Made by a program: the position numbers and the translations under genes. Shown piece by piece: positions 1-8,962 of a DNA stretch of 64,000 nt. Under the pieces are notes generated by a model. It made no database searches, was not told the DNA's origin, and worked only from the letters and a program-made list of their open reading frames with translations. The stretch covers positions 62,001 through 126,000 of the forward strand of contig NZ_JALJVY010000012.1 of NCBI RefSeq assembly GCF_024168485.1. Reading direction: 5' to 3'. Within the stretch, counting starts at the first letter, position 1, and each line of letters begins with the position of its first letter. This DNA comes from Sphingobium sp. OAS761 (lineage in GTDB: Bacteria; Pseudomonadota; Alphaproteobacteria; Sphingomonadales; Sphingomonadaceae).

Positions 1-1035
1 CGCCGCCTCCAGCATGTCGTGGCTCATGATATGGCCGCCGAACGGCGCCCGGCCTGGCAGTTCGGGCAGGCCGCAGCTCGCCGCGAAAGCGCGCACGCGC
101 ACGATGGCGTTATGGCCCCAGAACATGCCTTCCGATCCCGCCCACCAGATCATGCCGGCGGCCGAGATCGGTCCGAACAGGCGGCTGGCGAATTGCTGCC
201 ATCGCGCGAACAGCGTCGCCGCGCCCATGACGGTCGGTACCGTCTGGATCAGCCCGACATGCGGATGTCGTTCGATGTCCGCGGCCAGCCGCGCCATGGT
301 CTGGCCGCTCATGATGCTGTCTGCGTCCAGGACGATCATATGATCATAGCCGCCGCCGAAACGGGTGACCCATTCGGCGATATTGCCCGGTTTGCGCCCG
401 ATGTTGAGCGCACGGCGGCGATAATGGATCGGCCGCGAAAAGGACGTCCGCAAATCCTGATAGAGCCGCCGTTCGGTTTCGCCATTGTCGGCGTTGCTGT
501 CGGACAGGATGAAAAATTCGAATCGCTCGCGCCCCATGACCTGCGCCAGCGACCGTTCCATGATCGACAGACGGCCCAGCACGCCCATGAAATCCTCGTT
601 GCAGACCGGCAGCAATATGGCCGTCGTCCCGCGCAACGGTTCGCTGGGATGCAGGGGGCGGGGGGTTACGCTGCGTCCCTTGCCCACGGTCAGCAGCAGG
701 AAGCCGATCGTCGCGGTCACGAAACCGAACGCGATCCAGGCGAACAGCGAAATGAAGAGCGCGAGATATACGCCCTCGATGGGGGAGATGCCGTCCAGCC
801 CGATCGAGCGGCGCATCTCGTGCGCTGCGAGGGCGGCGGGAATGAGGGCGAGCAGCACGACCAGCAAGCGGCGCGCCCACAGGTCGATGCTCAGCCGCCG
901 GTGGCCGATCGGGGGCAGCGCGTCGAAATCCTGTTCCGGCATCGCCAGCGGCCGTTCTGCGGGAACATGCTCGAACGCACGGGCAAGGGGCTTGCCCGTG
1001 CCGGCCTGACCCGCCGGCGTATGTCCTTGGCTCAT
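1..1035 (-). CDS. opgH: Glucans biosynthesis glucosyltransferase OpgH (MdoH), 3' part outside window
   Basis: Inner-membrane family 2 glycosyltransferase that makes the beta-glucan backbone of osmoregulated periplasmic glucans from UDP-glucose. The leftward frame stays open from the ATG at 1035 to the window edge (345 codons). It shows two N-terminal membrane segments (RRLLVVLLALIPAAL and a second Ile/Phe/Leu-rich one), then the glycosyltransferase start LPVCNEDFMG and the nucleotide-sugar/metal site VLDADSIM. The C-terminal membrane part is missing because the window ends. It follows opgG by 64 bases, the usual opgGH order. A GGAGGT lies only one base before this ATG, so an in-frame GTG 15 bases upstream is possible. 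Family assignment is firm; the exact start is not. Confidence 0.9.
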   Translation of the reverse strand, partial: MSQGHTPAGQAGTGKPLARAFEHVPAERPLAMPEQDFDALPPIGHRRLSIDLWARRLLVVLLALIPAALAAHEMRRSIGLDGISPIEGVYLALFISLFAWIAFGFVTATIGFLLLTVGKGRSVTPRPLHPSEPLRGTTAILLPVCNEDFMGVLGRLSIMERSLAQVMGRERFEFFILSDSNADNGETERRLYQDLRTSFSRPIHYRRRALNIGRKPGNIAEWVTRFGGGYDHMIVLDADSIMSGQTMARLAADIERHPHVGLIQTVPTVMGAATLFARWQQFASRLFGPISAAGMIWWAGSEGMFWGHNAIVRVRAFAASCGLPELPGRAPFGGHIMSHDMLEAA

Positions 1036-1099
1036 GACCTCCGGCCCCACATTTGCTTGATCCAGGTGAAGGAACCGCCGCCGCCGCGATCGGTTCCGG

Positions 1100-2596
1100 T
1101 CACGCGCCCACAGGATAGTGCAGATATTCGCTTATTGCACGACCGTCAGCCCGCAACTGCATCCGCAGATCGGCCGGGCCGGTGCCCGAACGCCGCAGAT
1201 CGATGACTGCACGGTACCGTCCGTCGATGCCGAGCACCGGATAGCCCGCCGCCTTGACCAAGGTGCCCTGGCCGATATCGGTCCAGAGTTGCGGCTTCGT
1301 GTCGGCCGGGACGGGTGTGAAATCGACGACGATGCGATCGATGGCGGGTTCCTGCCCCCGGCCCAGCCAGACATTGTCGACCATCGCCAGCCCGTCCGAC
1401 GCGGGCGCGCGGGCGGCCGACCAGTCTAGCCGGTAGGCGACGTCGATCCTTCGTCCCGGAGCCGGCGGCCGGGCCGGGGTCCAATAGGCAGCGATATTGT
1501 CGGTATATTCGCTGTCGGTGGGGAAGGCATAGAGCCGGACCTCGCCGGCGCCCAACCCGGACGCGGGCGCGGCCCATAGCGAAGGGCGGCGGTCGTAGAA
1601 CACGCCGTCGTCCTGATAATGGTCGAAATCGCGGTCGCGCTGGAGCAGGCCGAACCCCCTGGGGTCACGCTCGGCAAAGGCGCTGACGAGCGGCGTCGAC
1701 GGGTTGACGAGTGGCCTCGCATGGACGGTGCCGTCCGCGCCGGCGATGGAGAGCAGGTCGGAATCGTGAATTTCCGGGCGCCAGTCCGTTCCCCTGCCGC
1801 GATTGGCCTGATCGTACCAGAACATGCTGGTCATCGGCATCAGGCCCAGTTCGGCTATGGCGCGACGGGGGAACAGTGCGGCGGTGACGTCCTGCCGCAC
1901 GCCCTGCGGTCCCAGGCTGTTTTCGAAGCGGAAGGCACCGGTGATCGACGCGCCGTCCAGCAGCGCATGGACGGTCAGGCTGTTCGCGCCGGTCCGTTCG
2001 AGCCAGAAATGGGTGAAGCGCGGAAACTCCTCCCGGCCAAGGCTGGTGTTGATCGCGATAGCCCGCGCCGACAGGCCGAATTGCTTTTGGGGTCCGGGCG
2101 CCCGGAAATAGCTGGCGCCCAGGAACGACAGCCAGTCGCCGTCACGCGCCGCGTTCATGACCCGGAAACCGGCAAAGCCGGCATCGCTGCCCAGTGCCGC
2201 CACCGCGTTGCCGGCCGGCGCGTCGAACATCGCCGGGTCGTAGCGCAACGGACGCGACTGGCCGTCTTCGACGATGGCGATCGTCACGGACTGCGGCGCG
2301 GTCGCCGACAGGGGGAAGAAGCGAATGCCGGTATCGCCCGGCAGGTCGCCCCACAAAGTGCGTTCTTCCCGGAAACGCGCGGCATGGAGCGCGTCATAGT
2401 CCACCCTGGCGGCACCGGGGTGGGCCGCCGCCTCCCGGAAGGGTGTGCGCGTCAGCCGCGACGCCGTGGCGACCAGCCGGTCCCAGGAAAAGGGTTCGGG
2501 CCGCGTCTGTGCGCGCAGCGGAAGGGGAAGCAGCAGCGCGGCGCCGGTGGCGGCGATCATGGCGCGTCGATCTATCGGGGTCATGCCGTTCATCAT
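1100..2596 (-). CDS. opgG: Periplasmic glucan biosynthesis protein, OpgG/OpgD family
   Basis: Periplasmic beta-sandwich protein needed to build or branch osmoregulated periplasmic glucans; about 498 residues, normal for OpgG/OpgD. The N-terminus has a twin-arginine-like signal (IDRRAMIAATGAALLLPLPL, then RAQ), which is the feature that separates OpgD from Sec-exported OpgG in enterobacteria. Internal sequence such as FWLERTGANSLTVHALLDG and the C-terminal VVDFTP region are family-like. It lies just upstream of opgH and is probably co-transcribed with it. ATGs at 2596, 2593 and 2584 are all possible starts and none has a good ribosome site. OpgG versus OpgD cannot be settled from the sequence, so the symbol reflects operon position. 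Confidence 0.85.
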   Translation of the reverse strand: MMNGMTPIDRRAMIAATGAALLLPLPLRAQTRPEPFSWDRLVATASRLTRTPFREAAAHPGAARVDYDALHAARFREERTLWGDLPGDTGIRFFPLSATAPQSVTIAIVEDGQSRPLRYDPAMFDAPAGNAVAALGSDAGFAGFRVMNAARDGDWLSFLGASYFRAPGPQKQFGLSARAIAINTSLGREEFPRFTHFWLERTGANSLTVHALLDGASITGAFRFENSLGPQGVRQDVTAALFPRRAIAELGLMPMTSMFWYDQANRGRGTDWRPEIHDSDLLSIAGADGTVHARPLVNPSTPLVSAFAERDPRGFGLLQRDRDFDHYQDDGVFYDRRPSLWAAPASGLGAGEVRLYAFPTDSEYTDNIAAYWTPARPPAPGRRIDVAYRLDWSAARAPASDGLAMVDNVWLGRGQEPAIDRIVVDFTPVPADTKPQLWTDIGQGTLVKAAGYPVLGIDGRYRAVIDLRRSGTGPADLRMQLRADGRAISEYLHYPVGA

Positions 2597-2644
2597 GCGC
2601 GGCTCAAACGATCCAGCCAAGCCTTGTATCCCGGTCGCAACGAT

Positions 2645-2783
2645 GAAGCCTCCGCCCGGGGGGACGGAGGCTTCGAAAGTCTGGTCGTTGATCGAAGGTG
2701 TGGTCCCCGGCGCGGTGGGGACTGTTGATGCGCCGGGGACTACATTGGACGGCTGGCGGTGACCATGACCTCAGCCGTCCAAT
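2645..2783 (-). other. Three tandem perfect stem-loops downstream of flagellin
   Basis: Between the flagellin stop and opgG there are three separate perfect inverted repeats: ATTGGACGGCT/AGCCGTCCAAT (2744-2754 with 2773-2783), GTCCCCGGCGC/GCGCCGGGGAC (2703-2713 with 2730-2740) and GAAGCCTCCG/CGGAGGCTTC (2645-2654 with 2665-2674). The first begins 11 bases after the flagellin stop on the transcribed strand. None is followed by a T run on either strand, so they are not textbook intrinsic terminators. They could stabilise the 3' end of the abundant flagellin mRNA or help termination. Confidence 0.6.
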
Positions 2784-2794
2784 TCGGTTCAGGC

Positions 2795-3610
2795 TTAGCC
2801 GATCAGCTTCAGCACGCCCTGCTGGCTCTGGTTGGCCTGGGCCAGCATCGCGGTCGACGCCTGGCTGAGGATCTGCTGCTTGGCCAGCGCGGTCGTTTCC
2901 GACGAGAAGTCCGCGTCTTCGATGCGGCTGCGGGCGTCCGTCAGGTTGGTGATGTTGTTGGTGAGGTTGTTCACCGTCGATTCGAGGCGGTTCTGGACCG
3001 CACCCAGATTGGCGCGGGTGGTCGCAACTGCGGCCAGCGCGTCGTCGAAGGTCGTCAGGTCGGCCGTGGTCGCCGTGGTGGCGTCAACCGCCAGGGCAGC
3101 CGTGATGTTGGCGTCGCCCGCCACGTCGTCCAGGGTGATCGTCACCGCGTCCGAAGCGTTGGCACCGGCCTGGATCGAAACCGAAGCGGTCGAACCGTCG
3201 AACAGCTTGGTGCCGTTGAATTCGGTGTTGGCCAGCGTGTCGGTGATCTGGGTCTGAAGCTGCGACATTTCCGCCTGGATGTTCGCCTTGGCGTCGGTGT
3301 CGTTGGTGCCGTTCAGCGTCTGGACGGTCAGTTCACGCATACGCTGCAGCATGTTGCTGACTTCGCCGAGCGCGCCTTCCGCCGTCTGCGCCAGCGAGAT
3401 GCCGTCGTTGGCGTTGCGGACGCCCTGGGTCATGCCGCGGATCTGGGCGGTCATGGTGGAGGCGATAGCGAGGCCGGCGGCGTCGTCCTTTGCGCTGTTG
3501 ATGCGCTTGCCGGTCGACAGGCGTTCCATCGCGGTCTGAAGCGACTTGCCCGCCATGGTGGAAGCGTTGGCCGCACGCAGTGCCGAAGAGTTGGTTCCGA
3601 TAACAGTCAT
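2795..3610 (-). CDS. fliC: Flagellin, short form
   Basis: Filament subunit exported through the flagellar type III apparatus. It is 271 residues with conserved N-terminal D0/D1 sequence ([20 protein letters not shown], then [20 protein letters not shown]) and conserved C-terminal D1/D0 sequence ([34 protein letters not shown]). The middle is only about 70 residues, so the surface D2/D3 domains are mostly absent, as in many alphaproteobacterial flagellins. The start ATG at 3610 is preceded by a purine-rich GGAAAGGGAA. It has its own sigma-28-type promoter and is transcribed away from the flbD-fli operon. FliD and the chaperone FliS are about 15 kb to the right. Confidence 0.95.
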   Translation of the reverse strand: MTVIGTNSSALRAANASTMAGKSLQTAMERLSTGKRINSAKDDAAGLAIASTMTAQIRGMTQGVRNANDGISLAQTAEGALGEVSNMLQRMRELTVQTLNGTNDTDAKANIQAEMSQLQTQITDTLANTEFNGTKLFDGSTASVSIQAGANASDAVTITLDDVAGDANITAALAVDATTATTADLTTFDDALAAVATTRANLGAVQNRLESTVNNLTNNITNLTDARSRIEDADFSSETTALAKQQILSQASTAMLAQANQSQQGVLKLIG

Positions 3611-3933
3611 GATATTCCCTTTCCATTCAACATCAGGTCGCTGCCATCAGGCGCTGGCGGCCTCGAAGTGGAATAACGGCGGGTCGGATCGGGTTTTTAG
3701 GGGCGCCTGCATTTTTTCCGTTTCACCCCCCGGACCTTCATTGCCGCCCGGTTCCGCGGGTCCAGGACGAAAGCACGGTAATCCGTGGGGGGCATGCGGA
3801 ATTTTTTTGCCGGATTGCGGCAAGCCGGCAGGGGGCATTAACCATTCGATAACCACGGAAAGGTAGATTTCTCATATCGAAGGGGCATGGGGCGTGCGGG
3901 GGCACAAGCCAGCCAATTGAATGGGGACCGTTC
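3611..3933. other. Divergent regulatory region between fliC and the flbD-like gene
   Basis: This gene-free stretch carries the fliC sigma-28 promoter (3673-3699) and the leader of the rightward flagellar operon. A perfect TGCCGG/CCGGCA stem-loop (3808-3830) has a T7 run on its upstream side only. I found no GG-N10-GC sigma-54 element on either strand. A GGGGACC ribosome site lies before the ATG at 3934. The rightward promoter could not be identified. Confidence 0.5.
3673..3699 (-). promoter_or_regulatory. Sigma-28 (FliA) type promoter of fliC
   Basis: On the minus strand: TAAA (3696-3699), exactly 15 bases, then GCCGTTAT (3673-3680). The FliA consensus is TAAA-N15-GCCGATAA, so the -35 core is exact, the spacing exact and the -10 matches 6 of 8. 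The -10 ends 62 bases before the flagellin ATG, which fits a leader of about 55 bases. Confidence 0.75.
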
Positions 3934-5193
3934 ATGTCATCGCTTGATGTGAGCCGTGGGGTTTGTGCGCTCGTCCCGGGCCTGCAACCTTGGCTCGAAA
4001 ATGCCTTGTTCGCGGTGCGGGTGGTCGATGCCGCCAGCCCGCGCGACCGCGACGACCGCCGTGTGCTGCTGGCCACGGAGATCGGCCATGCAACTCATCG
4101 CGACATTCTGATCACCGTCGTCGACGGCGCGCCGTCGCTGGTGGCCGCCGCCAACGGGCTGCCTGCCCGCGTGGCCTTCGGGCTGGAAGACATGGGCTTC
4201 GCCTTCGCCCTGATCGCCGAACTGGCCCGTCCCGCTTCGGTACCCGCGGTCGGCGACGCCGCCAGCGTCCGCCTGATGACGCTTGCCAGCCGCGTCGCCC
4301 GCAGCGAGGCGACCGTACTGGTGCAGGGCGACACCGGCACCGGCAAGGAAGGCATGGCGCGTTTCCTGCACGCCGGTTCGGGCCGGTGCGGCCATGACTT
4401 CATCGCGGTCAATTGCGCGGCGCTTCCCGAAACCATGATGGAAGCGATGCTGTTCGGCCATCGCAAGGGCAGCTTCACCGGCGCGGCGCAGTCGTCCGAC
4501 GGCCTGTTCCTGGCGGCGGACGGCGGCACGCTGTTTCTGGACGAGATCGCGGAACTGCCGCTCGCGCTCCAGGCCAAGCTGCTGCGCGCCCTTCAGGAAG
4601 GCGAAGTGCTGCCGGTCGGCGCGACCCACCCGGTCCCGGTCAATGTCCGCATCATCGCCGCGTGCAACCGCAACCTGGCGGACGAAGTCGCCGCCGGCCG
4701 GTTCCGCGAGGACCTGTATTGGCGCCTGAACGTCATGCCGCTGGAACTGCGTCCGCTTAGCCAGCGCCGCGGCGACATCGTCGCCATCGCGGCCGCGATG
4801 CTGCTGCGCCAGCAGGACATGGGCCGCGCGGGCTTCGTCTGGCCGACCCTCGCCGCGCTCGAAAAACTGTCGGTGCACGACTGGCCGGGCAATGCCCGCG
4901 AACTGGGCAATGTGCTCCAGCGCGCGCTCGTCCTGCGCGAAGGCGACCGGATCGACGCCGCCGACCTGCACATTTCCGCCGCGCCGCAGCCGCTGCGCGC
5001 AATCGTGGCCCAGCCGGTCGCGGCCGAACCGGTCCGGCTGCGCGACGTGGCCCGCCATTCCAAGCTGGAGGCGATCCGCCTCGCGCTGCGCGAAACCGAC
5101 GGCCACCGCGCCGCCGCCGCCCGCAAGCTGGGTATTTCCGAACGCACGCTGCGCTATCGGCTCGCCGAGATGCGTGAGCTGGCGGCGGCATAA
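3934..5193 (+). CDS. flbD: Sigma-54-dependent flagellar transcription activator, FlbD/FleQ-like
   Basis: AAA+ enhancer-binding protein expected to activate RpoN-dependent flagellar genes. The central domain shows Walker A GDTGTGKE (residues 132-139), the sigma-54 contact loop GSFTGA (179-184, usually GAFTGA), Walker B GGTLFLDEI (197-205) and the arginine region FREDLYWRLNV. A Fis-type helix-turn-helix closes the protein (AARKLGISERTLRYRLAEM). The first ~105 residues do not read as a normal receiver domain; I cannot place the acidic pocket and phospho-Asp with confidence. It is the first gene of the fli operon, 14 bases before fliE. The family is firm; flbD rather than fleQ is chosen from alphaproteobacterial usage. 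Confidence 0.85.
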   Translation: MSSLDVSRGVCALVPGLQPWLENALFAVRVVDAASPRDRDDRRVLLATEIGHATHRDILITVVDGAPSLVAAANGLPARVAFGLEDMGFAFALIAELARPASVPAVGDAASVRLMTLASRVARSEATVLVQGDTGTGKEGMARFLHAGSGRCGHDFIAVNCAALPETMMEAMLFGHRKGSFTGAAQSSDGLFLAADGGTLFLDEIAELPLALQAKLLRALQEGEVLPVGATHPVPVNVRIIAACNRNLADEVAAGRFREDLYWRLNVMPLELRPLSQRRGDIVAIAAAMLLRQQDMGRAGFVWPTLAALEKLSVHDWPGNARELGNVLQRALVLREGDRIDAADLHISAAPQPLRAIVAQPVAAEPVRLRDVARHSKLEAIRLALRETDGHRAAAARKLGISERTLRYRLAEMRELAAA

Positions 5194-5207
5194 GGGGGGA
5201 CCGGCAG

Positions 5208-5561
5208 ATGACGGGCATTTCCCCGACCGACAGCGTGATGGCGATCCGCAACGCTATCCTCCAGAAAAACGCCGCCCTGCGCGACATCGCCCAGACCGGC
5301 GCGACCGCTCCGGCGGCCGGTGCGCAGGATACAGCGAAGCCAGGTGCCTTTACCGAGGCGCTGAACAGCGCCCTGCAACAGGTCAACGGCCTTCAGAACC
5401 AGGCCGGTGAGGCCGCCGCCGCGTTCGAGCGCGGCGATACGACCGACATCGCAGCAGTCATGCTGGCCAAGCAGCAGGCGTCGGTCAGTTTCGAGGCGAC
5501 CCTGCAAGTCCGCAACAAACTCCTGTCCGCCTACAAGGACATTATGAGCATGCCGGTATAA
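5208..5561 (+). CDS. fliE: Flagellar hook-basal body protein FliE
   Basis: Small adaptor joining the MS ring to the rod. It has 117 residues, close to the family norm. The C-terminal FliE signature is clear (AVMLAKQQASVSFEATLQVR, ending NKLLSAYKDIMSMPV). The N-terminal half is Ala-rich and variable. The ATG is preceded by a G-rich ribosome site (AAGGGGGGACC). It sits directly before fliF with a 3-base gap, the typical fliEFGHIJ order, and is presumably transcribed from the promoter ahead of the flbD-like gene. Confidence 0.95.
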   Translation: MTGISPTDSVMAIRNAILQKNAALRDIAQTGATAPAAGAQDTAKPGAFTEALNSALQQVNGLQNQAGEAAAAFERGDTTDIAAVMLAKQQASVSFEATLQVRNKLLSAYKDIMSMPV

Positions 5562-5564
5562 ACC

Positions 5565-7313
5565 ATGAGCGAGACAGCCCTTTCCACCAATGTCGGCGCC
5601 GCTGCGCCTGCCCTTCCCGCCGCTCCGGCCGCGTCCTTCGCCGATCTCAAGGGGATCGACGCGATCAAGGCGCGCCTGACCGGCTTCATCAAACAGCCGG
5701 CGGTGGCGAAAAGCCTGCCGCTGCTGGGCCTGCTCGGCACGGTCGCGGTCGCCGGCCTCGCCTGGATGGCGTTGCGCGAACCGCCGCAGCGCGACCTGTT
5801 CCGTGGCCTGCCCGATTCCGACAAGTCGGCGGTCGCGCAGATACTGGACCAGAGCGGCATCCGTTATGATTTCGACAATTCGGGCGGCATGACCGTCGCG
5901 GAGGACGATTATTTCAAGGCGAAGATGATGCTCGCCGCGCAGGGCCTGCCCAAGAGCGCGCCCGACGGCAACAGCATGATCGACAGCCTGCCGATGGGCG
6001 CCAGCCGCGCGGTCGAAGGCGAAAAGCTGCGTTCCGCCCGGGAAATGGACCTGGCCCGCACGATCGAGGCGATCGACAATGTGGAAAGCGCCAAGGTGCA
6101 CCTGGCGGTCGAACCGCCCAGCGTGTTCCTGCGCGACCGGTCAAAGCCGTCCGCGTCGGTGATGCTGCGCCTGGCCAACGGGCGGACGCTGACCGACCAG
6201 CAGGTCAGCGCCATCGTCCATCTCGTCGCCTCATCGATCCCGGAACTCAACCCGGACGATATTTCGGTGGTCGACCAGAATGGCCGGCTGCTCAGCAACA
6301 ATGACGGCAATGCCGCCGACGACCGGCAGCTGGCCATCCAGTCGCGCATCGAGGATCGCTATCGCCAGTCGGTGGTCGCGCTGCTGACGCCGATCCTGGG
6401 GCAGGGTGCCTTCTCGACGGAGGTGCATGCCGAACTCAACTTCGCCGAACGCCAGGCCACGCGTGAGACATATCCGCAGGATGAGGCGCGCATCCGGTCC
6501 GAAACCGGCAGCTGGGCTTCCGACCCGCGCGGCCAGAATGCGGGCCAGGCGAGCGGCATCCCCGGCGCGCTGAGCAACCAGGCGCCGGTCAACCCGACCG
6601 TCACGCAGACCAACCCCAACGGCCAGACGGTGCAGCAGGGTCAGACCGCGCAGCAGCAGCCGGGCACGCCGCCCGATCCGCTGACGAAGACGGAAGAAAC
6701 CTTCAACCGCAATTTCGAACTGGGTCGCGAAGTGTCCGTCACCCGCGACGCACTGGGTACGGTGAAGCGCCTGTCGGTCGCCGTCGCGCTCGACAACGGC
6801 GCAGACGGCAAGCCGCGCAGCGCGCAGGAAATCGCCGCGCTCGAAGCGCTGGTGAAGGGTGCGGTCGGCTTTGATCAGGCCCGCGGCGATGTGGTCGCGC
6901 TGTCGTCGCGCAGCTTCGTGAAGGAAGCTGAGGTGCAGGCGCCCTGGTACGAAGCCGACTGGATAGCACCGCTGGCGCGCAATATTTCGGCGCTGCTGGT
7001 CGCCCTGCTCGTGATCTTCGGCATCGGTCGCCCGCTGCTGAAGCGCCGGGCCGCCGAGCAGGCCGCCGCCGCCGAGCGGACGGCGGAAAATGAACAGCGT
7101 ATCGGCAAGGAGATTTCGGCGGAGCTGAACATCCTGTCGGTCAGCGGCGGGGACGGCGATATCGAACGGCCGGTCACGCTCGACATGATTTCGTCCACTT
7201 ATGACTATGCGCAGCGCGCCGACCTCATTCGCAATTTCGTGAAGCAGGACCCGGATCGCGCCGCTCTGGTGGTGCGCGATCTGCTGAAGGAGGGGAAGAA
7301 GGAAGATGCCTGA
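5565..7313 (+). CDS. fliF: Flagellar MS-ring protein FliF
   Basis: Inner-membrane ring protein on which the basal body is assembled; 582 residues, family-typical. A first membrane helix is at about residues 51-69 (LPLLGLLGTVAVAGLAWMAL) and a second at about 470-488 (ISALLVALLVIFGIGRPLL). Between them lie the ring-building motifs, including ARTIEAIDNVESAKVHLAVE and a domain with the SVMLRLANGRTL stretch. A Gln/Pro/Thr-rich linker (around QQGQTAQQQPGTPP) precedes the second membrane helix region. The C-terminal cytoplasmic tail binds FliG. Its 3' end overlaps fliG by 8 bases, suggesting coupled translation. Confidence 0.97.
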   Translation: MSETALSTNVGAAAPALPAAPAASFADLKGIDAIKARLTGFIKQPAVAKSLPLLGLLGTVAVAGLAWMALREPPQRDLFRGLPDSDKSAVAQILDQSGIRYDFDNSGGMTVAEDDYFKAKMMLAAQGLPKSAPDGNSMIDSLPMGASRAVEGEKLRSAREMDLARTIEAIDNVESAKVHLAVEPPSVFLRDRSKPSASVMLRLANGRTLTDQQVSAIVHLVASSIPELNPDDISVVDQNGRLLSNNDGNAADDRQLAIQSRIEDRYRQSVVALLTPILGQGAFSTEVHAELNFAERQATRETYPQDEARIRSETGSWASDPRGQNAGQASGIPGALSNQAPVNPTVTQTNPNGQTVQQGQTAQQQPGTPPDPLTKTEETFNRNFELGREVSVTRDALGTVKRLSVAVALDNGADGKPRSAQEIAALEALVKGAVGFDQARGDVVALSSRSFVKEAEVQAPWYEADWIAPLARNISALLVALLVIFGIGRPLLKRRAAEQAAAAERTAENEQRIGKEISAELNILSVSGGDGDIERPVTLDMISSTYDYAQRADLIRNFVKQDPDRAALVVRDLLKEGKKEDA

Positions 7314-8322
7314 GATCGTTCCGGGCCGCCCCGAGCCGCTGAAATCCAGCGCCGCCGCCGCCGTCCTGCTGATGCTGTTCAACGAGGATGAAGCCGCGCA
7401 GATCCTGTCCCGCCTGGAACCCGACGAGGTCCGTCAGCTTGGCTATGCCATGTATGACGTGGCCGACGTCGAGCCGGAGGAGGTGAACGAAGCGCTCGAC
7501 CATTTCCTGAACAAGGCGAAGAAGCGCACCACCATCGGCTATGGCGCGACGCGCCACATCCGCGGTGCGATGACCAAGGCATTGGGCGAGGAACGCGCGG
7601 AAACCATCCTGGCGCGCATCACCCCGCCGACCCGGTCGACGCGGCTGGAAATGCTGAAATGGATGGACGCGAAGGAAATCGCGGCGTTGATCGAGGCGGA
7701 ACATCCGCAGATCATGGCGATCGTGCTTGCCCATCTGGAGGCGCCGGTCGCCGCCGACGTGCTGCAATTGCTGCCGGTCGAGGCGCAGGAGGAGATCGTC
7801 TATCGCATCGCCACGCTCGGCCCGGTGTCGACCGAGGCGCTGGAGGATCTGGAGGATCTGCTGCTGCGCGGGCCGGTCGGCAAGCAGGGCGCCGCCCAGC
7901 AGCGCGGCGGCACCATCGAGGCCGCAGCGATCATGAACAACGTCCGCAAGGATAATGAGCAACGGATTTTGAAGGCGGTTGCCAAGCGCGACAAGATGAT
8001 CGCCCAGACGATCGAGGAGGAGATGTTCGTCTTCGACAACCTGATCGACATGGACGACAAGAATCTGGGCACGCTCATGCGCACGATCGACAGCGCCGTT
8101 CTGGTCGTGGCGCTCAAGGGCGCGAACGATCTGCTCAAGGCCAAGATCTTCAGCTGCATGTCGGCGCGCGCGGCACAGGCCATCGCGGACGAGATCGAGG
8201 AACGCGGGCCGATCCGCCTTGCGGAGGTGATCGACGCGCAAAAGCTGATCATCGCCACCGCCCGGCGCATGGCCGACGCGGGCACGATCATGCTGGGCGG
8301 CAAGGGGAACGACTTTGTCTAA
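7306..8322 (+). CDS. fliG: Flagellar motor switch protein FliG
   Basis: Rotor protein of the C ring that transmits torque from the stator; 338 residues. Domains are in the usual order: N-terminal FliF-binding region, the middle domain with the EHPQ motif (EAEHPQIMAIVLAHL), the MFVF-type motif (EEMFVFDNLIDMDD), and the C-terminal torque helix with alternating charge (GPIRLAEVIDAQKLIIATAR). It overlaps fliF upstream and fliH downstream by 8 bases each. This is a standard, apparently intact gene. Confidence 0.97.
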   Translation: MPEIVPGRPEPLKSSAAAAVLLMLFNEDEAAQILSRLEPDEVRQLGYAMYDVADVEPEEVNEALDHFLNKAKKRTTIGYGATRHIRGAMTKALGEERAETILARITPPTRSTRLEMLKWMDAKEIAALIEAEHPQIMAIVLAHLEAPVAADVLQLLPVEAQEEIVYRIATLGPVSTEALEDLEDLLLRGPVGKQGAAQQRGGTIEAAAIMNNVRKDNEQRILKAVAKRDKMIAQTIEEEMFVFDNLIDMDDKNLGTLMRTIDSAVLVVALKGANDLLKAKIFSCMSARAAQAIADEIEERGPIRLAEVIDAQKLIIATARRMADAGTIMLGGKGNDFV

Positions 8323-8962
8323 GCTTTGGAGCGGCGCGGCGATGCAGGACGCCGAGCCGGTACATTTCGCCAATTTCGCGCAGGTCGAGCGGGGCGGTTT
8401 CCGCAGCCTCTATTCCGCGCCGCCCGGATTGCAGACGCAGGCGATGCGGGACGCCGCGCCGGACGATGGCATCGGGTCGATGAACGACATCCTGGAACAG
8501 GAACGGATGGAAGCCTTCACCCAGGGCTTCGACGAGGGATGCCGCGTCACGGCGGAGGCCGGCGCGGCCGAGGCGGATGCGCGCATGCGGCTTGCCGAGG
8601 CGCTGGAATTACTGGTCCCCGCACCCAGCGGGATGTTGTCGACCATGTTGTCTGCCACCGTCGTCCGCCTGGTCGAGCAGATTGTCGGAGAGGTGGAAAT
8701 CGACATCGAGCGGCTGGTGCAGCGGTGCGACACGGTTGCCGCCTTCATCGAGGATAATCACGACAAGAGCGCCCTGCATCTGCACCCCGACGACATCGCC
8801 CTGCTGGAAGGCGAAGCGATCGGCGTCCGGCTGGTGGCGGACACGTCCATGCATCGCGGATGTGTCCGGCTGGAAACCTCCGAAGGCTGGGTCGAGGACG
8901 GCCCCGACGTTCGCCTCGCGCGCCTGCGCGCCCTGATGGACGATATGGAAGGCAAGGCATGA
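8315..8962 (+). CDS. fliH: Flagellar assembly protein FliH
   Basis: Regulator and stator-like partner of the export ATPase FliI; 215 residues. The assignment rests on position between fliG and fliI, the acidic helical middle (DILEQERMEAFTQGFDEGCR) and a C-terminal region like FliH/YscL (LSATVVRLVEQIVGEVEIDI, LHLHPDDIALLEGE). Sequence conservation in this family is low, so context carries much of the weight. Its stop codon overlaps the fliI start (ATGA), pointing to translational coupling. Confidence 0.88.
   Translation: MSKLWSGAAMQDAEPVHFANFAQVERGGFRSLYSAPPGLQTQAMRDAAPDDGIGSMNDILEQERMEAFTQGFDEGCRVTAEAGAAEADARMRLAEALELLVPAPSGMLSTMLSATVVRLVEQIVGEVEIDIERLVQRCDTVAAFIEDNHDKSALHLHPDDIALLEGEAIGVRLVADTSMHRGCVRLETSEGWVEDGPDVRLARLRALMDDMEGKA

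Noticed and set aside
344..880. A 178-codon minus-strand frame as a separate gene
   Set aside because: It lies within opgH in another frame; the opgH frame has membrane helices and glycosyltransferase motifs.
3808..3830. Hairpin TGCCGG/CCGGCA with a T7 run as a terminator
   Set aside because: The T run is before the stem on the plus strand (A run after it on the minus strand), so neither direction gives stem then U tract.
3845..3852. TTCGATAA as a sigma-28 -10 for the flbD-like gene
   Set aside because: No TAAA lies 15 bases upstream; the word alone is too short.
3647..3856. A 69-codon minus-strand gene upstream of fliC
   Set aside because: It covers the fliC promoter, has no ribosome site and no recognisable sequence.
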